A DNA stretch of 32,636 nt from Methylococcales symbiont of Hymedesmia sp. n. MRB-2018 (GCA_003666385.1 QPIN01000038.1:1-32636), one strand, 5' to 3'. Shown: positions 1-7,837, counted from the stretch's first letter. Notes: generated by a model from the sequence alone, not told the origin. Program-made: numbers and translations.

Positions 1-452
1 AGTACTCTAAATTTTCCTTAGTCACCATCCTACAAAGTATCGGCAAATAGAGAACCTTCACCGTGTTCTTGTCTGTGGCATATTCTGACCATTCAATGGT
101 ATTTGAAACGGTTGGGCAAGTAGTAACAGGGCTAAAATGTTGTAACGCTGTTATCTAATGTATTTTAGAAAAATAGTACTTACAAAACATGCTTTGTTAG
201 ACAAACTTAGTGTCAAAAATATTGAAAGTAACGGGCATTAAGAAACCAAGCCCAGTTACAGCAAAGAGCATTTAAAAGAAGCGGAGCGTAGCACTTGTTG
301 TGTTTACAAACATTAGGTTACATCGGTCGCACTAACAAGTCGGTCAACCTGACCGCCTAACGCAAGTTAATTTAACAAAACCTGATGATTTTGAATGTTA
401 GGTATATTTATGCTATTTTTAGCGTATCAGTCGGTGGCAGGTTACCTCGGCG
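1..452 (+). repeat. ORF-less integron cassette, repeat copy 1
   Basis: This non-coding cassette recurs almost unchanged at 453-905 and 4784-5236 and in diverged form at 9493-9939. It starts AGTACTCTAAATTTTCC directly after the GTTA core. Two distant segments (GTAACAGGGCT near 123-133 and AGCCCAGTTAC near 251-261) can pair except for one mismatch, suggesting a folded RNA. A 31-codon frame beginning with GTG at 63 and ending at 158 is kept in all copies but has no clear ribosome binding site. No larger gene is present. Function unknown. Confidence 0.85.
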
Positions 453-458
453 TTAGTA
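331..458 (+). other. attC site of repeat cassette copy 1
   Basis: The left box ACTAAC (331-336) is followed by an arm ending CAACCTGACCGCC. The matching arm GGTGGCAGGTTACC runs into GGCGTTAGTA (450-458). The cassette junction lies between 452 and 453. Confidence 0.85.
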
Positions 459-905
459 CTCTAAATTTTCCTTAGTCACCATCCTACAAAGTATCGGCAA
501 ATAGAGAATCTTCACCGTGTTCTTGTTCGTGCCATATTCTGACCATTCAATGGTATTTGAAACGGTTGGGCAAGTAGTAACTGGGCTAAAATGTTGTAAC
601 GCTGTTATCTAATGTGTTTTAGAAAAATAGTACTTACAAAACATCCATTGTTAAACAAATGGCGTGCAAACAAAATTGAAAGTAACGGGCATTAAGAAAC
701 CAAGCCCTGTTACAGCAAAGAGCATTTAAAAGAAGCGGAGCGCAGCACTTGTTGTGTTTACAAACATTAGGTTACATCGCCGCACTAACAAGTCGGTCAA
801 CCTGACCGCCTGACGCAAGTTAATTTAACAAAACCTGATGATTTTGAAAGTTAGGTATATTTATGCTACTTTTAGCGTATCAGTCGGCGGCAGGTTACCT
901 CGGCG
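453..905 (+). repeat. ORF-less integron cassette, repeat copy 2
   Basis: A tandem second copy of the 1-452 cassette, with scattered substitutions, for example around 525-535 and 650-680. The internal complementary segments are GTAACTGGGCT and AGCCCTGTTAC, so the mismatched pair of copy 1 (A/A) is T/T here. The short frame 517-612 is still open and ends in the same residues as copy 1. Two adjacent copies mean either cassette duplication or repeated capture. Confidence 0.85.
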
Positions 906-911
906 TTATGT
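784..911 (+). other. attC site of repeat cassette copy 2
   Basis: ACTAAC (784-789) and GTTATGT (905-911) bracket the same arms as in copy 1. The last bases of the core belong to the following cassette, hence GTTATGT instead of GTTAGTA. Confidence 0.85.
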
Positions 912-926
912 TTCAAGGAGTACTGA

Positions 927-1760
927 ATGAGTAGTGAAGAAAATTCGGAGTCAGAAGGAAATATCGAAGGCACAATAAAAGCAGTAACAGGATTAGTAAA
1001 AGAAGTCCCCCTGTATGAAGATGCCATAAAACCTGTAGCGCAAGAAACAGGAAAAGCGTTACAGACAGTAGGTCGTACCGTTAATGCTGCATTAATGCCA
1101 GTTCGCGGCTTGGTATGGGGAATAGAGAAAATTGAAGAATTTGTGAACTCAAAAGTTTCCAAAAAGCTTGAAAATACCCCAACAGACAAAATTTGCAGTC
1201 CCGATCCTGCAGTAGCAGGCCCCGCACTGGAATCGCTAAGGTACACTGGTCACAAGGAAAAATTGAGTGAGCTATATGCAAATTTGCTCGCATCAGCTAT
1301 GGATCTTGATACCGCCAAAACAGCACATCCTGGCTTTGTGGAAATAATTAGAAACATGTCTTCTGATGAGGCGAAAGTTCTTGAGTACATTATTAAGCAT
1401 CAAGTAGCCCCGATCGTTAACATAATTAGGGTACTAGCTAAGCAAGGCGGTGAAGTAGCAGTACATGAGCTGGTTTCTACTCTTGGAGTTGATGCTGGTT
1501 GTGAGCATAAAGATTTAACTGCGTCCTATTTAATAAACCTTGAACGCCTTGGGTTGGTCGAAATTCCGAGAGAGAGTCATCTTACGAAAGCTGATGCATA
1601 CGATCGTATATCCAATGACCCATCAGTTAAAACGGCGCTAGAGCAACTAAACAAAGCTGGTGAAGAATCAAAGGGAGAGCTGAAAAAATACTATGTTCGT
1701 GGAACGGTATTTGGAAAGCAATTCAGTAATGCTTGCGTAGTTAGTCGTGACAAAACATAA
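927..1760 (+). CDS. Abi-alpha / DUF4393-family protein
   Basis: A 277-residue protein. The segment from about residue 25 to 140 carries the pattern I associate with DUF4393 (Abi-alpha): VPLYEDAIKPVAQETGKALQ, then TVNAALMPVRGLVWGIEKIE, a PDPAVAGPALESLRYTGH block and LYANLLASAMD. The C-terminal part is predicted mixed helical and resembles a winged-helix-like fold, without a motif I can name. A good ribosome binding site, AAGGAG at 915-920, precedes the ATG, and the TAA stop overlaps the left attC box. The family is linked by name to abortive infection in Gram-positive and Gram-negative bacteria, but its mechanism is unknown. Its place among other defence-type cassettes fits that role; activity here is inference. 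Confidence 0.82.
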   Translation: MSSEENSESEGNIEGTIKAVTGLVKEVPLYEDAIKPVAQETGKALQTVGRTVNAALMPVRGLVWGIEKIEEFVNSKVSKKLENTPTDKICSPDPAVAGPALESLRYTGHKEKLSELYANLLASAMDLDTAKTAHPGFVEIIRNMSSDEAKVLEYIIKHQVAPIVNIIRVLAKQGGEVAVHELVSTLGVDAGCEHKDLTASYLINLERLGLVEIPRESHLTKADAYDRISNDPSVKTALEQLNKAGEESKGELKKYYVRGTVFGKQFSNACVVSRDKT

Positions 1761-1841
1761 CAAAAACATCAAGTTCGCCAGCAAAAACACGCTGGCTGGG
1801 ACGCGGAAAAAGCCCCGCGCCCCTTATGTAAAACGTTATGC
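1755..1841 (+). other. attC site after the Abi-alpha gene
   Basis: ACATAAC (1755-1761) overlaps the stop codon and GTTATGC (1835-1841) closes the site. The central stem is GC-rich (CGCCAGC...GCTGGC and GCGGAAAAAGCCCCGC) and differs from the common attC type in this array, so this cassette may come from another source. Confidence 0.8.
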
Positions 1842-1874
1842 CTAAAAACTAGAAATCATTATGTACGAGGTTGC

Positions 1875-2513
1875 ATGAAAACATTAACACAGTCCGAAGA
1901 AGCTTTATTGTTGCTACAAATGCACTACGACGCATACGCAAAAATAAAGCCATTTGCAGACAAGCACAAACATCCGCATCCCACTGACACAAGAGGTTGG
2001 TCGCAAATACTAGTAAGCGCATTAACTGGACTAGAAGGATATGGAAGAAAAAAAGGACCTGACTTACTTGATGGGTCTGACGTTAAAGCGGCCAATTGCT
2101 GGGATGCAATTGATACCCCTAGATTTAACGGTTGTATAAAGGCTGGTACGCAGGCTTCAACTGCAAATTCTATGGCTTCGCTTGATATAATGCCCTATTT
2201 ATTTTTTGTAATGTGGGATACCACCGAATCTACTAGCCTCAAGCGTTGCAGAACCTGGGTAACAAGAACGCAGTATGACGTAGAATTTCGAGCGATGGCA
2301 AGTAGGTGGTATCAACAACGTATAGATGATCAAATTACGAGTAATAATTTTCAACTTCATCCACCAAGAAATCTTGATCGTAATATCTTCAGAAATAATT
2401 GCGGAATCTTGGAGTACCCATTGCTCTTTGAAGCAGTTTTATCAAAAGGGCAATTTACTATTTCTAAATACGATGAAACAACCCTGAATTCTGGGCAATG
2501 TAAAAAAGCTTAA
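1875..2513 (+). CDS. Putative type II restriction endonuclease, MamI-like
   Basis: A 212-residue protein encoded directly before a DNA methyltransferase in the same cassette. Around residues 46-76 it has a run LVSALTGLEGYGRKKGPDLL followed by DGSDVKAA. A Pro-Asp followed about seven residues later by D-V-K is the shape of a PD-(D/E)XK nuclease core, and the G-x-D-L-x-D-G-S-[DE]-V-K string recalls the MamI/BsaBI-type endonucleases (known specificity GATN4ATC). A C-terminal cluster HPPRNLDRNIFRNNCG resembles a DNA-contact segment. ATG 1875 lies soon after the cassette start, with a weak GAGG-like site at 1866-1869. Identity as the R partner is inferred from the motif and the neighbour; the exact family needs a profile search. 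Confidence 0.65.
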   Translation: MKTLTQSEEALLLLQMHYDAYAKIKPFADKHKHPHPTDTRGWSQILVSALTGLEGYGRKKGPDLLDGSDVKAANCWDAIDTPRFNGCIKAGTQASTANSMASLDIMPYLFFVMWDTTESTSLKRCRTWVTRTQYDVEFRAMASRWYQQRIDDQITSNNFQLHPPRNLDRNIFRNNCGILEYPLLFEAVLSKGQFTISKYDETTLNSGQCKKA

Positions 2514-2524
2514 TTTAGTTAAAA

Positions 2525-2582
2525 ATAGTTACCTCCGTTTGTTTTTTAGATTACAATCTAAAAAACAAACGGAGGTAACTAT
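2525..2582. promoter_or_regulatory. 58-bp near-perfect palindrome over the methylase RBS and start
   Basis: Arms of 28 bases (2525-2552 and 2555-2582) are perfect reverse complements around a 2-base centre. The right arm contains the ribosome binding site GGAGG (2571-2575) and ends in the first two bases of the ATG at 2581. As mRNA it would fold into a long hairpin hiding the start signal; as DNA it could be an operator. The dyad centre reads GATTACAATC (2549-2558), which is a GATN4ATC sequence. It sits between the endonuclease stop (2513) and the methylase start. Confidence 0.9.
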
Positions 2583-4569
2583 GTCGCCAGTACAAAAAAC
2601 ATATAAAGATTTATATTCATCATTTACTAACCTAAGAGAATACCTATATTCATCTGGAAGAATTGATGACTCAAATGCAAAATTAGATGAGCTTGTGAAG
2701 GTGTTGGCAATTTGTATTGCGGGAAGTCGAGATTGGATCGATTCAAGTGAACTTGATTTGCTGGTTAATTTTGACAATCACCCAAAATCAATTGTCAAAA
2801 AATTACGCGCTCTGTTTAAAAAGTGTACAGCTCTTCCTCAATTCAAAAACAGAGATGACTCATCAATATTTGGAGCTAATGCTTCTCTCAATCTCCAAGA
2901 CAGTGAAAATGAGTATGCCTTTTTATTGCTTAAATCCGTTTATTCATCATTTTCACAGGCATCAGCACATTCAAACTCATCAGAATCATTCGATCTTATA
3001 AATGAAGCATTTGGTCATTTTGTGCGTGACAACTTTAGAGGGAATATTGAAGATGCTCAATATATGACTCCACCAGAGGTGGTTGATTTTGTATGTGAAT
3101 GGGCTCTAGATGAATTAGTTAAAGGTAAGAATAAATCATTGAATAAAGAATTTATTGTCATGGATCCCTCCTGTGGCGTTGGGAGTTTCTTGGCATCTTT
3201 TTATCTTATAGCGGGAAAGCACAATAACAAATATAAAAAAACTATACGCTCTATTGGACAAGACAAGGTAGATAGAATGGTTCGCCTTTCCAAAATAAAC
3301 ATGATGTTATTTGGAACAGACAACCACCAAATTGAGCAAGGAAACTCTTTAATTAAAAACTCCTTTTTAGAAACTTATAATGAAAAAGTTGATTTAATAA
3401 TTACAAACCCGCCATTTGGAGCCAAAATTTCTAGTGCAGATATAGGGCTTGAGAATCGTGAAAACTATCCATTATTCAATGATGTTGAAAATTTAACAAA
3501 AACAATTGACTCCGAATTGTTATTCATTGACCGAGAACTGTCTCTATTAAAGGAAGGTGGTAAGTTATTTGTTGTCGTACCGGATAGCACCATTTCAGCA
3601 AGAGGGCTTTCGGAAACGCTAAGAGCTAGAATTTCTGAACGAGCTATTTTAAAAGGCGTAATAGAGCTCCCTGCTGTAACATTTGCCCAAGCCGGAACCA
3701 GAACTAAAACTTCAATACTCTATTTAGAAAAAAATAGCGACAAAAAGAACGAAGGTTTAACAACTATGGCTACCATTGAATCTCTAGGATTTCAGGTATC
3801 TATGCGAAAAGGCGTAGCCATTAAAAAATATGAAGGCGTTAATGAGCTAGAGATATTAAAGAAAGAATTATTCATTTCAAAAAATGTAAAAGGCGTTGTT
3901 TCAGAATCACCATCATGTGTAAAAGAAGAAACCAAACTAGTACTGAATAATGCTTGGACTGCTTCGCACTATAATGCCAAGCGAATAAATGCCGCAAATG
4001 CCATATGTACTATTCGAGGATCCGAATCAAAAGAACTTAAAGATATAGTGACGTTTGAAACAAAAAACAGAAGGCGATTAAAAGAAAAAACAGGCAACAA
4101 GTGCATTAGTGTGCTTCATATTATTGGCGATGGATTCATAAACTTCCCAGAATTGCTCAGTTACAAACCAAAAACCAAAGGAAATGTTTGTTTCCCTGGT
4201 GATATTTTAATTGCAAAAATTAACCCTAGAATACCGAGAGTTTTAGTTGTCCCAGAATTTCCATTTCCAACCACCTGCTCAAACGAATTTGAAATTCTCA
4301 CAGTTAAAGAAAATTACGACCCTTATTGGGTTGCATTTTTATTGCAAAATAACCTCGTTCAAGATCAGATACAAAGTTTAACCTCTGGGACGTCATCTTC
4401 TCACAATAGAATAAAAACAAATGAACTAGAACAGGTAAAAATACCTGTGCCAAAATCACAAAAATCAAAAACTGAAGCGAGTGCGTTAGCTAAAAACTAT
4501 AAAAATTCTATTGAAAGCATTGTTTCAAACTCATTTTATATTCAAGAGTTACGTGGAGAAATGGCATAA
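2581..4569 (+). CDS. N6-adenine DNA methyltransferase fused to a type I-like half specificity domain
   Basis: About 662 residues from ATG 2581, chosen because GGAGG lies 5 bases upstream. The N-terminal third is helical like HsdM. The SAM-binding motif I is DPSCGVGSFL (near residue 197) and the catalytic motif IV is NPPFG (near residue 278), both typical of gamma-class N6-adenine methylases. From about residue 485 the protein looks like one target-recognition half of a type I HsdS: LKDIVTFETKNRR, a FPGDILIAKINPR block, then a SGTSSSHNRIK segment before a long helix. Such M-half-S proteins dimerise and read interrupted palindromes. It modifies host DNA against the endonuclease encoded upstream. 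Expression is probably controlled by the palindrome at its start. Confidence 0.88.
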   Translation: MSPVQKTYKDLYSSFTNLREYLYSSGRIDDSNAKLDELVKVLAICIAGSRDWIDSSELDLLVNFDNHPKSIVKKLRALFKKCTALPQFKNRDDSSIFGANASLNLQDSENEYAFLLLKSVYSSFSQASAHSNSSESFDLINEAFGHFVRDNFRGNIEDAQYMTPPEVVDFVCEWALDELVKGKNKSLNKEFIVMDPSCGVGSFLASFYLIAGKHNNKYKKTIRSIGQDKVDRMVRLSKINMMLFGTDNHQIEQGNSLIKNSFLETYNEKVDLIITNPPFGAKISSADIGLENRENYPLFNDVENLTKTIDSELLFIDRELSLLKEGGKLFVVVPDSTISARGLSETLRARISERAILKGVIELPAVTFAQAGTRTKTSILYLEKNSDKKNEGLTTMATIESLGFQVSMRKGVAIKKYEGVNELEILKKELFISKNVKGVVSESPSCVKEETKLVLNNAWTASHYNAKRINAANAICTIRGSESKELKDIVTFETKNRRRLKEKTGNKCISVLHIIGDGFINFPELLSYKPKTKGNVCFPGDILIAKINPRIPRVLVVPEFPFPTTCSNEFEILTVKENYDPYWVAFLLQNNLVQDQIQSLTSGTSSSHNRIKTNELEQVKIPVPKSQKSKTEASALAKNYKNSIESIVSNSFYIQELRGEMA

Positions 4570-4660
4570 CAAATAGCTCCAGCGAAATAAAAAAATAATA
4601 GGGACAGGCTACTTTAAATTATAATTTTTAGTAAAAACAATAGCTTATATATATAAAAGA

Positions 4661-4789
4661 ACATAACAAAAAATTCCAGTCGACCGCTGGCAGTGTGGTT
4701 CGTTTTCAAAGGTCAGTTTTTATCAAAGTTCTGCGTGTTTACAAAGTTTAACTTATATCTGCCAGCGGCCACTGAATTTGGCGTTAGTA
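4661..4789 (+). other. attC site after the restriction-modification cassette
   Basis: ACATAAC (4661-4667), arms CCGCTGGCAG and CTGCCAGCGG, then GTTAGTA (4783-4789). This is the common attC type of the array. Bases 4570-4660 between the methylase stop and the site hold nothing I recognise. Confidence 0.9.
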
Positions 4790-5236
4790 CTCTAAATTTT
4801 CCTTAGTCACCATCCTACAAAGTATCGGCAAATAGAGAACCTTTACCGTGTTCTTGTCCGTGGCATATTCTGACCATTCAATGGTATTTGAAACGGTTGG
4901 GCAAGTAGTAACAGGGCTAAAATGTTGTAACGCTGTTATCTAATGTATTTTAGAAAAATAGTACTTACAAAACATGCTTTGTTAGACAAACTTAGTGTCA
5001 AAAATATTGAAAGTAACGGGCATTAAGAAACCAAGCCCAGTTACAGCAAAGAGCATTTAAAAGAAGCGGAACGTAGCACTTGTTGTGTTTGCAAACATTA
5101 GGTTACATCGCCGCACTAACAAGTCGGTCAACCTGACCGCCTAACGCAAGTTAATTTAACAAAACCTGATGATTTTGAATGTTAGGTATATTTATGCTAT
5201 TTTTAGCGTATCAGTCGGCGGCAGGTTACCTCGGCG
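4784..5236 (+). repeat. ORF-less integron cassette, repeat copy 3
   Basis: Nearly identical to copy 1 over its full length, including the complementary segments with the A/A mismatch, and separated from copies 1-2 by two gene cassettes. The short frame runs 4848-4943. Its near identity to copy 1 over 3.8 kb distance suggests recent copying or excision and re-integration. Confidence 0.85.
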
Positions 5237-5242
5237 TTAGCT
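5115..5242 (+). other. attC site of repeat cassette copy 3
   Basis: ACTAAC (5115-5120) and GTTAGCT (5236-5242) with the same arms as copies 1 and 2. Confidence 0.85.
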
Positions 5243-5294
5243 GAATCTAGCTGACTTTATGTTTAAATTTATTCAATAGGAGAGCACTACCTAA

Positions 5295-6164
5295 GTGAAA
5301 TATTATAATCTGCCTACACTGCTTATATTTGTCGCATTTGCTTTGCCTTTGAAATTAGTTGCTCAGACTCAAAATGAAGAATTTGATGTTTTGCATGAGG
5401 AATTAAAGTTCAATTTTGACAATAAAAAATATTCTCAAACTTTAACAACTCTAAGGGTATTAAAAAAAATCATAGTTAAAGAGCAAAATGTTAAAGACGC
5501 ATCTTTTATTAAAAGTCAAACAAAAGAGTTTGATGTATTGTTTTCTAAGGCAAAAACACCTGCAAAACTTTATGTTGGCAATAAAACCGTTAAAATTCAC
5601 TATGGCGGTAAAAATCTCTATGTCATCAGAAATAATCCTAACTCATATTTTAAATCAGATTATTTATTTTACTCGGAGTTACCTGTTGAATTTGAGGGAA
5701 AATTGGCAATTCAAAACAAATATTTAAAAATAGATGGTCAAACGAAAAGAGTTAAGTTCACATCAAATGATAAAAATATTTTAACCATTGATGATGGTGG
5801 CAAAATTAAAGTTAAAAAGCTTGGCAATGTTGTAATCACCATTTCTGTTGATGACAACTTTACCAAAATACCAATAAAAATAATTGATATTCCTTTAACG
5901 AGGGGGATGACAAGAGATGAGGTAATTGCAACTTTAGGTCTTGCAGATAAAGTGAATAAAAAATATATTGGTTGGGTTGAAAGTAAACATGTTGATGGTA
6001 TTTTTTATTATGCCAATAATGTTAATGGCATATCCGTAGAGCATTGGATTTATAAAGAATATCCATATGCAATTTTAAGATTTGGATATTCAGGTTTAAA
6101 TAGTTGTACCATTGCATCGTGGGAAAGCCTTTCTACAAAAAAATATTCGTTAGAGCATAAATAG
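5295..6164 (+). CDS. Secreted protein with possible Ig-like and BamE-like parts
   Basis: A 289-residue protein starting at GTG 5295, with AGGAGAG (about 5278-5284) upstream. Residues 1-23 form a signal peptide ending LKLVAQ. Residues about 95-190 are beta-rich; KFTSNDKNILTIDDGGKIKV and KKLGNVVITISVDD resemble a bacterial Ig-like (Big2) repeat. After residue 200 the string RGMTRDEVIATLGLADKV resembles the G-M-[ST]-x2-E-V-x3-L-G segment of BamE/OmlA-like folds. No lipobox cysteine follows the signal peptide, so a periplasmic or outer-surface location is likely. Function unknown. Confidence 0.72.
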   Translation: MKYYNLPTLLIFVAFALPLKLVAQTQNEEFDVLHEELKFNFDNKKYSQTLTTLRVLKKIIVKEQNVKDASFIKSQTKEFDVLFSKAKTPAKLYVGNKTVKIHYGGKNLYVIRNNPNSYFKSDYLFYSELPVEFEGKLAIQNKYLKIDGQTKRVKFTSNDKNILTIDDGGKIKVKKLGNVVITISVDDNFTKIPIKIIDIPLTRGMTRDEVIATLGLADKVNKKYIGWVESKHVDGIFYYANNVNGISVEHWIYKEYPYAILRFGYSGLNSCTIASWESLSTKKYSLEHK

Positions 6165-6166
6165 AC

Positions 6167-6217
6167 AGCTAACCATTGCATCCACTTTTTGTGGTCAAGT
6201 GGATGCAGTTGTTAGCT
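6167..6217 (+). other. Short attC site
   Basis: AGCTAAC (6167-6173), hairpin arms GCATCCACTT and AAGTGGATGC, GTTAGCT (6211-6217). Only 51 bases, the shortest intact attC here. Confidence 0.88.
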
Positions 6218-6237
6218 AAAAAATTTAATTATAGTTT

Positions 6238-6756
6238 ATGAGTAAAACACCCAATAAACAAAAGGATTCTGTGAAATCATTTTGTCGGTCTGTTGTTTTG
6301 AATGCAAAACCAGTCTATGTACCATTCATGCCTGTTTCTCATGCTGAACAACAGGAATGCTTTGAAACAGTCTCGATACAAATTAAAAATGAAGGCGGTG
6401 AAATAGTTTATGGGTGGAAAATCAATGAAATAAAACGAGTATGGCTTGAAGCCGAATTTCATGCAATTTGGAAAAGAAAAGATAATCAATTAATAGATAT
6501 TACAATTAAACCAACCCCAGTTGAAAAAATACTATTTGTACCTGATCCACTAAAAAAATATGAGGGCTATCAAGTTCAGAGTATTTTTAAACCACTTAAA
6601 AAAACAAAAGATATTATGAGGTTTATTGAATTAGCAAATAGTTATTATCAGGAAACTAATAAAGGTGAATTGAAGTATAGCAAGGAACTTATAATGACCC
6701 CTAAAGCTATTGAAATTCATCAAGAAATACTTGAGATTTGTTCGAGAATAATGTAA
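6238..6756 (+). CDS. Uncharacterised cassette protein with GWKI/EAEFHAIW motif
   Basis: A 172-residue protein of unknown function. It has two notable conserved-looking blocks: GGEIVYGWKINEIKRVWLEA then EFHAIWKRKDN near residues 52-82, followed by a beta-strand stretch LIDITIKPTP. I have an impression of such G-W-x-I...E-A-E-F-H-A-[IV]-W proteins as small hypothetical or SEC-C-associated proteins, frequent in mobile regions, but cannot assign an activity. There is no signal peptide or membrane segment, so it is cytoplasmic. The ATG follows the cassette junction by 26 bases and has no clear ribosome binding site, so the start is not certain. Confidence 0.65.
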   Translation: MSKTPNKQKDSVKSFCRSVVLNAKPVYVPFMPVSHAEQQECFETVSIQIKNEGGEIVYGWKINEIKRVWLEAEFHAIWKRKDNQLIDITIKPTPVEKILFVPDPLKKYEGYQVQSIFKPLKKTKDIMRFIELANSYYQETNKGELKYSKELIMTPKAIEIHQEILEICSRIM

Positions 6757-6762
6757 ATAAAT

Positions 6763-6860
6763 AGCTAACAATCAAATCCACTTGACCGTAAAAAGCGTCA
6801 CGTCTTTTGCTATCGCAAAAGCCCCGCCACTTTTTACGTCAAGTGATTTGGGCGTTAGCT
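6763..6860 (+). other. attC site
   Basis: AGCTAAC (6763-6769), arms CACTTGACCGTAAAAAG and CTTTTTACGTCAAGTG, GTTAGCT (6854-6860). An extra inner hairpin (CTTTTGC...GCAAAAG) is present. Confidence 0.9.
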
Positions 6861-6891
6861 TTTAAATGTGTGAATAATAAAGGGGTATGCG

Positions 6892-7785
6892 ATTAAAGGA
6901 AATATAAGTCAGTGCCATTTATGTAAATTGGATAATGAGTTACAAGAAAGCCATATTACCCCTGCTTTTATATTCCGTTGGTTAAGAAAAACCTCACCAA
7001 CGGGGTTTGTGCGTATGAGCAATGAACCAAATAGAAGAAAACAAGATGGGCTTAAATTGTATTTACTGTGCAAGGACTGTGAGCAACTTTTTTCAGGTTA
7101 TAAAACTAAGTTTGCAAATGAAATATTTTATCCATTTGTAAATTCGGGAGCTAGAGGATTTGATTATGAAGACTGGATACTAAAGTTTTGTGTTTCACTT
7201 ACTTGGAGATCTTTAAAGTATTATGAACTAAATGGTCAGCTTGATGAATTTGGCTCTGCATTTATAGAGCAAGCAAAAATAGCGGAAAAGCTTTGGAGAA
7301 ACTATTTATTATCAGAAAATGATTCACCATCTTCTGAGCTTGAGCATCATATATATTTCATGGACTCCTTAATTGAAGTTGGAGAAGACGACCACCCTTT
7401 CATCAATCGGTATGTGCAAAGAGTGCTAGATATGGATATTGTTACAACTGATGTTGAAGCATTTGTAATTGTGAAAATTCCATATCTTTCTTTTATAGGG
7501 TTTATTGGTAGGCAATCAGATGAAAAATGTTGGTCAGGAGGGGAGTTAGGAAAACATAACTTGTTACTAACTGGTGAATATACAGCTCCAAGATATTATT
7601 GGGGGCATATTAAAACAAAGTGTGAGATTAGTCATAAAATGTACGATGGTATATCGAATAAACAACGGAACAAAATTGATAAAGCGAGAGCAAGCAATTC
7701 AAATAATCCTAATAGGGTTGCCTCTCGTAAGGCGATAAAAGATGACATTAGACTTTTTGGAAATAATGCTCATAGACAAAAATAA
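6892..7785 (+). CDS. Zn-binding HNH-like protein with damaged or non-canonical start
   Basis: The open frame has a CHLC pair (codons from 6913), then ESHITPAFIF, and a second pair CKDC about 50 residues later. Two CxxC pairs around an S-H-I-x-P motif resemble HNH-nuclease-like zinc proteins. The CHLC pair lies upstream of the first standard in-frame start (TTG 6928). In the frame there is no ATG, GTG or TTG before it, only ATT 6892 preceded by AAGGGG. An ATG at 6887 would read into CHLC only if a one- or two-base shift occurred between 6890 and 6912. The N-terminus is therefore frameshifted or uses ATT. The rest, about 270 residues, is open and helical. Confidence 0.55.
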   Translation: MKGNISQCHLCKLDNELQESHITPAFIFRWLRKTSPTGFVRMSNEPNRRKQDGLKLYLLCKDCEQLFSGYKTKFANEIFYPFVNSGARGFDYEDWILKFCVSLTWRSLKYYELNGQLDEFGSAFIEQAKIAEKLWRNYLLSENDSPSSELEHHIYFMDSLIEVGEDDHPFINRYVQRVLDMDIVTTDVEAFVIVKIPYLSFIGFIGRQSDEKCWSGGELGKHNLLLTGEYTAPRYYWGHIKTKCEISHKMYDGISNKQRNKIDKARASNSNNPNRVASRKAIKDDIRLFGNNAHRQK

Positions 7786-7786
7786 A

Positions 7787-7816
7787 GCTATCAAGTGCTT
7801 CCAGCCGACGTTAGCA
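7787..7816 (+). other. attC remnant joining two cassettes
   Basis: Only AGCTATC (7787-7793, one base off AGCTAAC) and GTTAGCA (7810-7816) remain, with about 16 bases between them. The arms are deleted, so this junction probably no longer recombines and the genes on either side now form one mobile unit. Confidence 0.65.
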
Positions 7817-7837
7817 AAAATAAAAATGGAGAAATAG

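Noticed and set aside
872-1246. Long minus-strand frame opposite the Abi-alpha gene
   Set aside because: Lies entirely against the well-supported plus-strand gene with clear family blocks and ribosome binding site; a shadow frame.
2539-2580. TTG 2539 as the methylase start
   Set aside because: It would place the start inside the left palindrome arm with no ribosome binding site; ATG 2581 has GGAGG 5 bases upstream.
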